Source: Mariprofundus erugo (GTDB lineage: Bacteria > Pseudomonadota > Zetaproteobacteria > Mariprofundales > Mariprofundaceae). Taken from it: 64,000 bases of DNA. Location: assembly GCF_005818865.1 (NCBI RefSeq), contig NZ_VBRY01000013.1, forward strand, positions 1 through 64,000, given 5' to 3'. A program made the translations under genes and the position numbers. The notes beneath the pieces were generated by a model, which saw only the letters and a list, made by a program, of their open reading frames with translations, did no database searches and was not told the DNA's origin. Each line of letters starts with the position of its first letter. The stretch's first letter is position 1. Positions 45,930-54,974 of the stretch are shown piece after piece.

Positions 45930-46319
45930 ATGACAACGAACCCATCGAACACCGGACTCGCGGACAAGATGCGCCGGGGCGCGGTACTGGCCGCAGCCTG
46001 CCCATCGCGAAAAATATTGAATCATGTTACCAGCCGCTGGGGTGTGCTGGTGTTGCTGGCGCTTGGGCGTGGTACCCACCGCTTTGCCGAACTGCGCAGG
46101 GCCGTCGGGGGTGTAAGCGAGAAGATGCTGGCCCAGACCCTGCAATGTCTGGAGGCCGATGGCTTTGTGAAGCGTATCGCTTACCCGGTGGTACCGCCGC
46201 ATGTCGAATACAGCCTGACGCCGCTCGGTGAGGAGTTATCCATTCGCGTCGAGGGACTCACCGACTGGATCGAGGAAAATCTGCCGCGCATTATGGAGTC
46301 CCGCCCCGTGAGTGAGTGA
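45930..46319 (+). CDS. HxlR family transcriptional regulator (QorR/YtfH-like)
   Basis: This 129-residue winged-helix protein has the HxlR core (ILNHVTSRWGVLVLLAL, then FAELRRAVGGVSEKMLAQTL). A single cysteine (Cys24, ACPSRK) just before the first helix sits where redox-sensing members place their reactive thiol. It is divergent from the QorB-like gene and probably represses it until quinones or oxidants modify that cysteine. AAGG precedes the ATG. Confidence 0.92.
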   Translation: MTTNPSNTGLADKMRRGAVLAAACPSRKILNHVTSRWGVLVLLALGRGTHRFAELRRAVGGVSEKMLAQTLQCLEADGFVKRIAYPVVPPHVEYSLTPLGEELSIRVEGLTDWIEENLPRIMESRPVSE

Positions 46320-46322
46320 GGG

Positions 46323-46577
46323 TCAGTTCTTTAGTTTATAGTCAGCCAATATCTGATTGGCAGATTCCATCAAAGGCCCGCCCTGAACTTCCGACTGGAT
46401 CTGGGATATTCTGGGCGAAGACACGCCACACATTTCCGCCACGTCAGCCAGATGCAGATTGGCCATTTTTCTCAATAAATATACGCCCAGCATATACGCC
46501 AGCCTGTTGGGAAGCGGGTCGGGAAGCGGGTCGGGCTTAATGGGATGGTCCGTCCCGCTCCTCAAACGGCATCGCAA
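46323..46577 (-). pseudogene. C-terminal remnant of a REP-associated (Y1) transposase
   Basis: The last 55 or so of 84 residues (LGVYLLRKMANLHLADVA then GVSSPRISQIQ) match the C-terminal helix-turn-helix of REP-associated tyrosine transposases. The catalytic HUH and tyrosine part is missing; upstream lies a short tandem repeat GGGAAGCGGGTC (twice, 46507-46535 region) and then the IS110 element. The stop codon overlaps almost directly with the end of the HxlR gene on the other strand. It is a broken gene. Confidence 0.65.
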
Positions 46578-46584
46578 TGTGCCA

Positions 46585-46598
46585 AAATAGAGCTGTCC
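46585..46598. repeat. Left subterminal inverted repeat of the IS1111-type element
   Basis: AAATAGAGCTGTCC matches the complement of the right repeat at 47746 in 12 of 14 bases, including the core AGCTGTCC. Confidence 0.75.
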
Positions 46599-46639
46599 GG
46601 TGAGGACACAGACTATTTGATCAAGGAGCGGAACGAACC

Positions 46640-47680
46640 ATGAGAAATTCTATCGTAACGAATGAGATCAAGGTAGTTGGCATTGATTTGGCGAAGGAGT
46701 CATTTCAACTACACGGTGTGAATGAGCAAGGTCATGTGATTGTCCGCAAGAAACTCAGCCGTCGCAAACTGATGCTTTTCATGACACATCTTCCGCCCTG
46801 TCTGGTTGGCATGGAGGCGTGCGGAGGAGCGCATGACTGGGCACGAAAATTCAGAACGATGGGTCATGACGTACGTTTAATGAGCCCTCAGTTTGTGAAG
46901 CCCTATGTGAAGAGCAATAAGAACGATGAAGTGGATGCCGAGGCGGTTTGCGAAGCAGTGCAACGTCCAAACATGCGATTCGTACCGATTAAGAGCATTG
47001 AGCAGCAGGATATTCAAAGCCTGCACCGGGCAAGAAGTCTGGCGGTGTCTCATCGTACGGCTCAGCTGAATCAGATACGCGGGTTTCTGATGGAATACGG
47101 GTTGGTGGCAGCCAAGGGCGTTGCGACCTTGCGAAAAGCGTTGCCTGGAATATTGGAGGATGCAGATAATGCATTAAGCCCCATGTTTCGAGAGCTGTTA
47201 TCCGGTCTTCAGGATGAGTTTCACCGGCTTGATGAGCGCATTGCCGCCTATGATTTGCAAATCAAACAGCTAAGCGCCCAGAGTGATGCATGTCGTCGGT
47301 TGATGACGATCCCCGGAGTTGGGCCGATGATCTCAACTATACTGGTGGCTGCGGTTGCGGATGCGAAAGCGTTCAAAAACGGTCGCGAAATGTCGGCATG
47401 GCTGGGGCTGGTTCCAAGACAGCACTCTACAGGTGGGAAGCCGAAGTTGCTTGGTATCAGCAAGCACGGCGATGCTTATTTACGCACCATGCTGATTCAC
47501 GGCGCACGATCAGATTTGCTGGCGGCAAAGAAAAAGCAGGACAGACGTAGCCAATGGGCTGTTGCTCTTGAGGCTCGGCGAGGGCAAAACATTGCCGCAG
47601 TGGCTTTAGCCAACAAGATCGTACGAACGGCCTGGGCATTATTAAGCAGAGGTGGCGAATACAAGGTGACGGCGGCTTAA
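46640..47680 (+). CDS. IS110/IS1111 family DEDD transposase
   Basis: This 346-residue transposase has the N-terminal DEDD domain (VGIDLAKESFQLHG, GMEACGGAHDWAR, KNDEVDAEAVCEA) and the C-terminal serine-containing transposase_20 domain (LMTIPGVGPMISTILV, FKNGREMSAWLGLVPRQHSTGGK). It is full length with no frameshift and could be active. CAAGGAGC precedes the ATG. Confidence 0.95.
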   Translation: MRNSIVTNEIKVVGIDLAKESFQLHGVNEQGHVIVRKKLSRRKLMLFMTHLPPCLVGMEACGGAHDWARKFRTMGHDVRLMSPQFVKPYVKSNKNDEVDAEAVCEAVQRPNMRFVPIKSIEQQDIQSLHRARSLAVSHRTAQLNQIRGFLMEYGLVAAKGVATLRKALPGILEDADNALSPMFRELLSGLQDEFHRLDERIAAYDLQIKQLSAQSDACRRLMTIPGVGPMISTILVAAVADAKAFKNGREMSAWLGLVPRQHSTGGKPKLLGISKHGDAYLRTMLIHGARSDLLAAKKKQDRRSQWAVALEARRGQNIAAVALANKIVRTAWALLSRGGEYKVTAA

Positions 47681-47745
47681 ACGAAGACGAGATTATATGA
47701 TTTCAACGAACTGCGTGGATGAAGTGAGATGATGGCATACAAAGT

Positions 47746-47759
47746 GGACAGCTGCATTT
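47746..47759. repeat. Right subterminal inverted repeat of the IS1111-type element
   Basis: GGACAGCTGCATTT is the partner of the left repeat at 46585. Confidence 0.75.
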
Positions 47760-47765
47760 CCAGAA

Positions 47766-48111
47766 ACCTGAAAATGTCATGGGCCATTGAAGGTCGCAGG
47801 CTTGATGAGGTCGGGAATGCGCGGATTTCCATCAGGGTCAGAAGCGATTCAGCTTCAAACAAAGGCCGGATATATGTACGCAACTTCCTTTGATGCATCT
47901 AAACTTTTTCCTTGCAGTGCGGGACGGACCATATATGACATATGGGTATTTGAAAAAGTCGGCAGCAGTGGTTTAGGAGGCTGTTCCGAACCAGACATAG
48001 TCAAATCACACGGACAAAGATGATACTGATCAGCTTTAAAACGCCTGATGTCAGTGATCGATATATCCAATACGGGCATTCAATATCGAGGCAACAATCA
48101 TGAGCAGGAAA
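47766..48111. other. Unassigned region between the IS and the RND pump
   Basis: Two short frames look weakly protein-like on the plus strand (47740-47890 and 47877-48023), but neither has a ribosome-binding site or a recognised family. It could be a decayed gene disrupted near the insertion. Confidence 0.35.
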
Positions 48112-51100
48112 CTATTCCGCCTTCACCCGGTACCACAGTGCATACAGCGCCGGCAGAAAGAGCAGCGTCAGCAACGTGGCCACAAACAACCCTCCCATAA
48201 TGACAACAGCCATCGGTCCCCAGAAGACGCTGGAGGTCAGCGGGATCATCGCAAGAATGGCCGCCGCTGCCGTCAGCAGGATCGGCCGGGCACGACGAAC
48301 GGTCGAGTCGATAATGGATTCGTAGCGGGAAAGACCTGAGGCCATATCCTGTTCAATCTGATCAACCAGGATCACCGAGTTGCGCATGATCATACCGGCC
48401 AGCGAGATCATGCCGAGCATCGCAACAAAGCCGAATGGAACATGGAAGGCCAGCAGTGATGCAGTCACCCCGATCAGACCAAGGGGGGCTGTGAGCAATA
48501 CCAGTGCTGTCAGCGAGAAGCTGCGCAGCTGCACCATTAGCAACGTCAGAATGATAAAGCCCATCAGCGGTAACACCGCAATAATCGAATCGGTAGATTT
48601 GTCGCTCTCCTCCATCGCTCCGCCCGCCTCGATGTTGTAACCTCTGGGTAACGATGCCCGCAGCTCCGCCAGTTTTTCGTCGATGGCTGCACTGACATCA
48701 GGCGCCTGCACATCGTCCGAAATATCGGCACGAACGGTCACCACCGGCTGGCGATTCAGGCGCCAGATAATCCCCTCCTCTGTACTCTGCCTGATCGTGG
48801 CAATACTCGGCAGCGGTACGAAACTGCCACTGTCGGTATGAATAGCGGCATGATCCAGCAATAACGGATCGCTGCGATCAAACTCATCGGCCCGCATCAC
48901 AATTTCAAGCTGCTCGCCCCCTTCACGGTAGTAGCTGACGGTGAGACCGGACAACAGCATCTGCAAGTGACGCGACAGATTCTGCGAGGAAATACCAAAG
49001 GCACGCGCCTTCTTCTGATCCAGATTGATACGCAGCGTATGCACAGGCTCATCCGAATCCTGACTGACATGTTTGGTGTGCCCGTTCTGCTGCACCACCT
49101 TCATGACATCATCGGCAATGCGGCGAATTTTATCCGGCTCTTTTCCGGTAATGGTAAACTGGATCGGATAGCCAACGGGAGGTCCGTTTTCAAGACGTGC
49201 AATACGCACGCCGGAGTCCGGGTACTCCTGATCGATTTTGCTACGGATGCGCTTTAGCACAGCCTCGCGCCCCTTGATATCGCGGGTCTCTATCACCAGT
49301 TGTGCATAATTGATCGCTGCCGGTTCCAGATCGAGCGGCAGATAGAATCTCGGCGAGCCGCCACCGATATAACTGGTGTACTGTTTTATATCCTTGTCCT
49401 GGGCAAGCAGTGCTTCAACTCTGGCTGTCACCGTTTCGGTCATGGCAAATGAGGTTCCCTCCGGCAGCCACACATCCAGCAGCAGCTCCGGACGCTCGGA
49501 AGGCGGGAAAAACTGCTGCTCGACCCGATCAAAACCGGCAATCGCCAGTGCAAACAGAATGACGGTGACAGCGACAACGCTCTTGCGCCAGGCAAGACAC
49601 ATTTCGACCACACGCCGGAACATATGGTAAAAGGAGGTATGATACTGTCGCTCAATGTGATCGGTATGCTCGCCCAGCAGCCGATAACCGATAAATGGCG
49701 TAAATACGACGGCCACCAGCCAGGATACCAACAGGGAAAGCGTAACGACGGCACAGATCGAGAAGGTATATTCACCGGCCGAGGATTTGGCGAGGCCGAC
49801 CGGCAGGAATGCGGCTGCAGTTATCAGCGTGCCGGTCAGCATCGGAAAGGCAGTGCTCTGATAGGCGAAGGTTGTTGCGGCTGCCCGGCTCCACCCCTGC
49901 TCAAGCTTCACCTTCATCATTTCCACGGTGATCATGGCGTCATCCACCAGCAAGCCAATGGCAATAATCAGTGCACCGACAGAAACGCGGTGCAGATCGA
50001 TGCCAAAGGCCTTCATCAACAGAAAGGTTCCGGCCATGACCAGCGGAATCGACAGCCCCACCACCAGGCCGGCACGCCAGCCCAGCACAACAAATCCCAT
50101 CGCCAGAACGATCAGCAGTGCCTCCGTCAGCGCACGCATAAACTGGTCAATGGCGTGTTTCACCACCTGCGGCTGATTGGCTACCTGATGAACTTGCATA
50201 CCCTGTGGCATCCGCGTGCGCATATGGGCCATCGCTTCATCCAGCATGTGGCCGACACGGGTCTCATCGGCCCCGGGCGCAAGCGATACGGCCAGTCCCA
50301 CCGCATCTTTACCCATAAAGCGCATCCTGAATTGCGCCGGCTCCTGGTAACCACGATAAATATAACTGATATCACCCAGGCGGTGGACCTTGCCGTTAAC
50401 CGGAATCCCGATGTCTTTAATACTCTGTAGTGAAAGAAAATCGCCGCCGACGCGCATGCTGACCACGCTGTCTTCGGTGGTGATCTCGCCTGCCGGCTCC
50501 ATCGCATTCTGCGCTTTCAGAATGGCGGCAACCTGTAGCGGATCAATGCCCTCGGAGGCGAATTTGTCACTGGAAAATTCAATGTAGATTTTCTCGGGCT
50601 GCAAACCGATCGGGACGACCTTGCCAACACCGGCAATGGCAAGCAGCTCCCGCCTTGCCTGCATAACCTCCTGTGCAAGTTGTGCCGGCGTCAGCGACGT
50701 TGAAGTAAACGCATAGACAGAACCGAACGTTTCGCCGTATTCATCATTGATCACCGGCTTCTGCACACCCTCGGGCAGCATATCCATATCGGCCAGCTTC
50801 TTGCGGGCAGTCATCCAGACCCGGGACAATTCAGCCGGAGGCATGGTATCCTGCAGCGTCACGAAAATAACCGACTCACCCGGTTTTGAGAAACTGCTCA
50901 GGTTATCCAGCCATGGCGTTTCCTGCAGCGCAAGCTCAATACGATCTGTGACCTGCTGCTCCATCTCACGGGCCGTCGCCCCCGGCCATTTGGCGGTGAC
51001 CGTCATCACCTTGAAGGTAAAGTCAGGATCCTCTTTCTGCGGCAGCTGAAAATAGGCATAAATGCCGGATAACAGCAGCGCCAGCAGCAGATATAACACC

Positions 51101-51147
51101 ACCGGCTGATTACGGATGGCCCATTTGGAGAGATTCGGTAATTTCAT
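48112..51147 (-). CDS. RND efflux permease (HAE1/AcrB-like)
   Basis: This 1011-residue inner-membrane pump has twelve helices and two large periplasmic loops, with the proton-relay motif GLLVDDAMITVEMM in the fourth helix region and the repeated fold in the second half (PLGLIGVTAS, RNSVILVDQIEQ). It drives efflux by proton antiport and needs a membrane-fusion protein and TolC-type channel. Neither gene is adjacent: PhzF lies upstream and the IS downstream, so it is an orphan subunit here. The start MKLPNLSKWAI is typical. Confidence 0.93.
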   Translation of the reverse strand: MKLPNLSKWAIRNQPVVLYLLLALLLSGIYAYFQLPQKEDPDFTFKVMTVTAKWPGATAREMEQQVTDRIELALQETPWLDNLSSFSKPGESVIFVTLQDTMPPAELSRVWMTARKKLADMDMLPEGVQKPVINDEYGETFGSVYAFTSTSLTPAQLAQEVMQARRELLAIAGVGKVVPIGLQPEKIYIEFSSDKFASEGIDPLQVAAILKAQNAMEPAGEITTEDSVVSMRVGGDFLSLQSIKDIGIPVNGKVHRLGDISYIYRGYQEPAQFRMRFMGKDAVGLAVSLAPGADETRVGHMLDEAMAHMRTRMPQGMQVHQVANQPQVVKHAIDQFMRALTEALLIVLAMGFVVLGWRAGLVVGLSIPLVMAGTFLLMKAFGIDLHRVSVGALIIAIGLLVDDAMITVEMMKVKLEQGWSRAAATTFAYQSTAFPMLTGTLITAAAFLPVGLAKSSAGEYTFSICAVVTLSLLVSWLVAVVFTPFIGYRLLGEHTDHIERQYHTSFYHMFRRVVEMCLAWRKSVVAVTVILFALAIAGFDRVEQQFFPPSERPELLLDVWLPEGTSFAMTETVTARVEALLAQDKDIKQYTSYIGGGSPRFYLPLDLEPAAINYAQLVIETRDIKGREAVLKRIRSKIDQEYPDSGVRIARLENGPPVGYPIQFTITGKEPDKIRRIADDVMKVVQQNGHTKHVSQDSDEPVHTLRINLDQKKARAFGISSQNLSRHLQMLLSGLTVSYYREGGEQLEIVMRADEFDRSDPLLLDHAAIHTDSGSFVPLPSIATIRQSTEEGIIWRLNRQPVVTVRADISDDVQAPDVSAAIDEKLAELRASLPRGYNIEAGGAMEESDKSTDSIIAVLPLMGFIILTLLMVQLRSFSLTALVLLTAPLGLIGVTASLLAFHVPFGFVAMLGMISLAGMIMRNSVILVDQIEQDMASGLSRYESIIDSTVRRARPILLTAAAAILAMIPLTSSVFWGPMAVVIMGGLFVATLLTLLFLPALYALWYRVKAE

Positions 51148-51252
51148 ATTTGCCGGTTATGAACGACGGCGCCCCCATGCCTGCATAGGATGGGAATCTT
51201 AGCCGCTTTTCCCGCCACTGAATATGGGGGGACTACAGTACAATACCCCTGA

Positions 51253-52032
51253 TCAAAAAAAGATATCCGCAATCATGAATGTCACCGCCTGCCCTGATAG
51301 CAGCACACGCTTCCCCCGCACCTCGCAGTCGATATAGCCACCCCGCCGCGAAAGCTGCCTGGCTGCAAGCCTGTCCCGGCCCGTTCTGTTGGCCCAGTAA
51401 GGTGCCAGAGCGCAGTGAGCCGAACCGGTCACCGGATCTTCGGGAATACCGAATTTCGGTGCAAAAAAGCGACTGACAAAATCAACATCACGACCGGGAG
51501 CCGTCACAATCACACCGCGCAGATCCAGCTGAGCCAACAGATTATGTTCGGGAACGTAACTCAGCACATCGCTTTCATCGTCGACAACGACAAGATAATC
51601 CTCTGCCGCCAGCACCTCGACAGGCGGTCGGGCAAGCCCTCTCAGCAATATCTCCGGCACAGGGCATAGCACGGCATGGCTGGCCGGAAAATCCATCTCC
51701 AGCCATGCCCCCCGCTTTTTTACAAACAGCTCACCACTGTGCGTTTCAAACAGAACCTCTGCAGCTGAAGATGCGAGCTCCTGAAAAATGACATGTGCAC
51801 TGGCCAGCGTTGCATGCCCGCATAAATCCACTTCCCTGACCGGGGTAAACCAGCGCAGGCGAACCCCCTTTTGAGAAGGCGAAAAAAATGCCGTTTCAGA
51901 AAGGTTGTTCTCTGCGGCAATGGCCTGCAATACTGCATCATCCGGCCATGTCGATAACGGCACGACAGCAGCAGGGTTACCACCAAAAACCTGATCGCTA
52001 AATGCATCCACCTGATACTGTCTGAGCTGCAC
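51253..52032 (-). CDS. PhzF family isomerase-like protein
   Basis: This 259-residue protein has the PhzF/diaminopimelate-epimerase-like double fold, with QYQVDAFSDQVFGGNPAAVV at the start, catalytic-position Glu46 in NNLSETAFF, LCGHATLASAH and DPVTGSAHCALAPYW. PhzF isomerises a phenazine precursor, but most homologues outside that pathway lack a known substrate; no phenazine genes are present. Confidence 0.92.
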   Translation of the reverse strand: MQLRQYQVDAFSDQVFGGNPAAVVPLSTWPDDAVLQAIAAENNLSETAFFSPSQKGVRLRWFTPVREVDLCGHATLASAHVIFQELASSAAEVLFETHSGELFVKKRGAWLEMDFPASHAVLCPVPEILLRGLARPPVEVLAAEDYLVVVDDESDVLSYVPEHNLLAQLDLRGVIVTAPGRDVDFVSRFFAPKFGIPEDPVTGSAHCALAPYWANRTGRDRLAARQLSRRGGYIDCEVRGKRVLLSGQAVTFMIADIFF

Positions 52033-52070
52033 CCTTCCCTCCGAACATGAGCACCGGAATCAGTGACCCG

Positions 52071-52733
52071 TTACTGCTTTTCCTTCTGCAAACCTGTCAG
52101 CTCCCACAACAGCTGCAGCTCGGCCTTCAGCTCAGCCACTTCCTGCTCAAGCATGGCAATTCGATCCGACTCCGCACCATGACTGGCCGAACCGGCCGGC
52201 GTTGTTGCGGCCACAGTCATCTCGGGTTGACCACAGAGCAGATGGGCATAACGATCCTCCCGCTGTCCTGAAGCTCTGGGTATACGCACCAGCAGGGGAA
52301 CTTCACGCGTCATCAGTGCTTCCACGACAGCGTGTAGCTCTGCCGCCTCGTCAAAAGTGGCCATACGACCGGTATTGATACGGATCTCATTCAGAGTCTG
52401 GGCTCCACGCAACAGCAATACACAGACAATCGCCCGCTCTTTTGAGGAAAGCGTGAGCTTTCGTGCCAGATGATGTTCAAAGCGATCGACCCGGCCATCC
52501 ATGCGTGCTGTCACCAGCCCGCGCCCGCGCAACTCATTGACGATACCAGCCACTTCGCTCTCGCTCAGATTCATCACCGGCAGCCGGCTGCTCTTCTGGT
52601 TGCAGGCCGCCGTTAATGCCTTGAGCGTCAGTGGATAGTAGTCAGGTGTTGTCATCTGTTTCTCCATCAGCGAGCCAAGCACTCTCGCCTCCCGCTCCGA
52701 CAACATCCCTTCAACCGCTTCTTCGATCACCAT
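52071..52733 (-). CDS. YceH/DUF480 family protein
   Basis: This 220-residue protein has two winged-helix-like DUF480 repeats (SEREARVLGSLMEKQMTTPDYYPLT and later LRGAQTLNEIRINTGRM) and a short C-terminal coiled coil. E. coli YceH is of uncertain function. AGGGGG precedes the start; ATG at 52733 and GTG at 52730 are both possible. It is followed by the PhzF gene after 38 bases and preceded by the helicase gene by 14. Confidence 0.92.
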   Translation of the reverse strand: MVIEEAVEGMLSEREARVLGSLMEKQMTTPDYYPLTLKALTAACNQKSSRLPVMNLSESEVAGIVNELRGRGLVTARMDGRVDRFEHHLARKLTLSSKERAIVCVLLLRGAQTLNEIRINTGRMATFDEAAELHAVVEALMTREVPLLVRIPRASGQREDRYAHLLCGQPEMTVAATTPAGSASHGAESDRIAMLEQEVAELKAELQLLWELTGLQKEKQ

Positions 52734-52747
52734 TTCCCCCTGTTTGA

Positions 52748-53992
52748 TTATTTTCTCTTTTTCGATTTTTTACCGGCCCCTTTCAGCCAGGCCTCATGTT
52801 CAGCCACCAGGGCCTGCAATTCCAGCGCAGCCTTATCCGGCGTGCGAATGATGTCAGCATACCCTTCATCATTCACCTTCATCACCTCCACAGGCTTGGT
52901 AATAAATGCCTCAATTGCCTCCAGCAACGGGCGCTCCTCCCTGCTACAGAAAGAGATGGCCTCACCCTTGTTCATACCGCGCCCTGTGCGTCCAACACGA
53001 TGTACATAATTCTCGGGCTTATCCGGTAAATCATAATTGATCACATAAGCAACATCCGCCACATCAATGCCACGTGCACTGATATCGGTTGCCACCAGTA
53101 CCCGGCAACCACCTTCACGAAACGATCGCATGGCAGAGGAACGCTCCCCCTGATCCTTGTCTCCATGAATGCTGAGCACCTCAATCCCGGCCCGCGCCAT
53201 GGCCGCGGCAACCCGCTCAGCCCTGACTTTGGTACGAACAAAGATCATCACCTTTCCTTCCGGGTGATCCTGCAGAAAGCGGGCAAGAAAGAAGCGCTTG
53301 TCATCCATATCAACAAACATCACCGCATGACTGACATTTTTTGAGATGCGATCCTCCGGCGATATCTGAATGCGTATCGCCGCACTATTCACCTGTGAAT
53401 AGGCCAGCTTCCTGATCTCATCATTGATCGTGGCGGAGAAGAAAAGGGTCTGATGCTTCTGCCTGAGCATCTTTTTGATGTAACGGATATCCTCGATAAA
53501 ACCGAGCGCCAGCATATGGTCGGCTTCATCAAGCACCAGTGTACTGACTTTTTCCAGACGGATCGCGCCCTGACTGATCAGATCAAACATCCGCCCGGGC
53601 GTAGCGATCAGCACATCCACGCCATCCTGCAACTTGATGATTTGTGCATCCTGCTCAATGCCGCCGTGCAACGTAAACACCATCACCTTGGTATGTTTGG
53701 CCAGCTCCTTGAACACCTCACCGATTTGCAAGGCCAGCTCGCGGGTCGGCACCATGACAATACATTTGATGCCGCGAGAACGTTTGCTGGTTTTATAGCG
53801 GTGAATTTTATCAATCACCGGAATCGCAAAGGCCGCGGTCTTCCCTGTTCCTGTCTGCGCAATCGCCAGTACATCTTCACCATCCTGAATGGATGGGATG
53901 GCCTTGAACTGAATATCAGTCGGCCGCTTAAAGCCGAGCCGGGCAAGGTTCTTCTTGATGTCTGAAGAAATATAGTACTGATCAAATTTCAT
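52748..53992 (-). CDS. DEAD-box RNA helicase (RhlE-like)
   Basis: This 414-residue helicase has the full motif set: RPTDIQFKAIP (Q motif), AQTGTGKT, PTRELALQ, TPGRM, DEAD, SAT, DISARGIDV and HRVGRTGRG. A short lysine-rich tail (GKKSKKRK) may bind RNA. It unwinds RNA in ribosome assembly or decay. The overall layout is RhlE-like. The YaeQ gene ends 4 bases upstream, so they share a transcript. Confidence 0.94.
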   Translation of the reverse strand: MKFDQYYISSDIKKNLARLGFKRPTDIQFKAIPSIQDGEDVLAIAQTGTGKTAAFAIPVIDKIHRYKTSKRSRGIKCIVMVPTRELALQIGEVFKELAKHTKVMVFTLHGGIEQDAQIIKLQDGVDVLIATPGRMFDLISQGAIRLEKVSTLVLDEADHMLALGFIEDIRYIKKMLRQKHQTLFFSATINDEIRKLAYSQVNSAAIRIQISPEDRISKNVSHAVMFVDMDDKRFFLARFLQDHPEGKVMIFVRTKVRAERVAAAMARAGIEVLSIHGDKDQGERSSAMRSFREGGCRVLVATDISARGIDVADVAYVINYDLPDKPENYVHRVGRTGRGMNKGEAISFCSREERPLLEAIEAFITKPVEVMKVNDEGYADIIRTPDKAALELQALVAEHEAWLKGAGKKSKKRK

Positions 53993-53996
53993 ATGC

Positions 53997-54545
53997 TCAC
54001 TCTTTCACGTATTTCCATATTTCCGGCGTGATCTCAATAGCCTGATCCCCGCTGGTAAACCACAACTGGCCATCCGAGACCGTGCACTGCAATCGCATCG
54101 CCCGCTGTGCCATTTCACCCAGTGCTGTCACCACAGCATCTGAAATGGCGACCACCGCAAGGTTGTCAAATCGTGCCAGCTTGTTCTGATGCTGCTCCCA
54201 CCAGGCCTTGCCGCTGCGATACTGATAGACGTAAATCATCACACGCCGGGAGCGACCACAGGCCTTGCGAATGCGTTTCTCATCCGGCTGCCCCAGCTCA
54301 ATCCACAGTTCAATTTCATCACTGAAATTCTTCTGCCAGATATCCGGCTCATCATCTTCGCTCAACCCTTTGGTAAACTGCAGCGTTTCACTGGCATTCA
54401 GTGCAAAGGCAAGCAGGCGGACCATCATACGCTCATCATTTTCAGACGGATGCCGGGCAATGGTCAGCTGATGATCCTGATAATAGTTGCGATCCATATC
54501 GGTGATCTGCAACTCAGCTTTGAATATTGTCGATTTAAGTGCCAT
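53997..54545 (-). CDS. yaeQ: YaeQ family protein
   Basis: This 182-residue protein matches YaeQ from its start MALKSTIFKAELQITDMDRNYYQDH to ITPEIWKYVKE. YaeQ has a nuclease-like PD-(D/E)XK-related fold; its role is not established, although it was once linked to RfaH suppression. It opens the yaeQ-helicase-yceH-phzF run. Confidence 0.93.
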   Translation of the reverse strand: MALKSTIFKAELQITDMDRNYYQDHQLTIARHPSENDERMMVRLLAFALNASETLQFTKGLSEDDEPDIWQKNFSDEIELWIELGQPDEKRIRKACGRSRRVMIYVYQYRSGKAWWEQHQNKLARFDNLAVVAISDAVVTALGEMAQRAMRLQCTVSDGQLWFTSGDQAIEITPEIWKYVKE

Positions 54546-54625
54546 TCACAGCTTCTAAGTCACATTCGCCTGTCAGGCAAGTGTTAGCACATCCAAACGC
54601 TATCAGAGGCTGCTTGCCACACGGT

Positions 54626-54797
54626 TTAAGGAAACACTTTCGCGCCGGATTGGTAAGCAACGGTAAAATGACTCGGGCATCATGCCCTCGCCCGCGGGCG
54701 GCCTTTGGTCGTCCAATCGGCTCCTGCCTCTTTGTTACGCTTTTGCCTTTGCGAACTGATTTTTGCCAGGATGACAATCAATCAGCATCTCATTTAA
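54626..54797 (+). repeat. Hairpin-chain repeat, long subtype with shortened left part, copy D1
   Basis: The element has a degenerate left end (TTAAGGAAACACTTTCGCGCC), lacks most of the left hairpins, but keeps the long-form insert (TGACTCGGGCATCATGCC) and the right terminal hairpin. It shares TTAA with copy D2, a second case of tandem joining. Confidence 0.8.
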
Positions 54798-54952
54798 GGA
54801 AGCGCTGATAAGTTCAGTGCTTCCGTGCGGGCCATGGACGGCCCGCCAAATCAGACACGTAAGTGTTTGATTTGTAAGCAAAGGAAAAACGACGCTTTTG
54901 CCTTTGCGAACTGATTTTTGCCAGGAGGGCAATCAATCAGCATCTCATTTAA
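54794..54952 (+). repeat. Hairpin-chain repeat, short form (159 bases), copy D2
   Basis: This copy is complete, from TTAAGGAAGCGCTGATAAG to ATCAGCATCTCATTTAA. Compensating changes preserve stems, for example GCGGGCC-GGCCCGC where copy A has GCGAGCC-GGCTCGC, which indicates selection or recent descent for the hairpin shape. Confidence 0.85.
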
Positions 54953-54974
54953 ACAACCGGGGCAGCAGCCCCGG

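Larger units (their letters stand above)
46578..47765 (+). mobile_element. IS110 family insertion sequence, IS1111 group
   Basis: An intact transposase gene is flanked by subterminal inverted repeats AAATAGAGCTGTCC (46585-46598) and GGACAGCTGCATTT (47746-47759), as expected for the IS1111 group. The outer limits are approximate; no target duplication is expected for this group. It lies beside the REP transposase remnant. Confidence 0.8.

Noticed and set aside
47787-48023. 78-codon frame after the IS element
   Set aside because: No ribosome-binding site or recognised family; kept only as part of an unassigned region.
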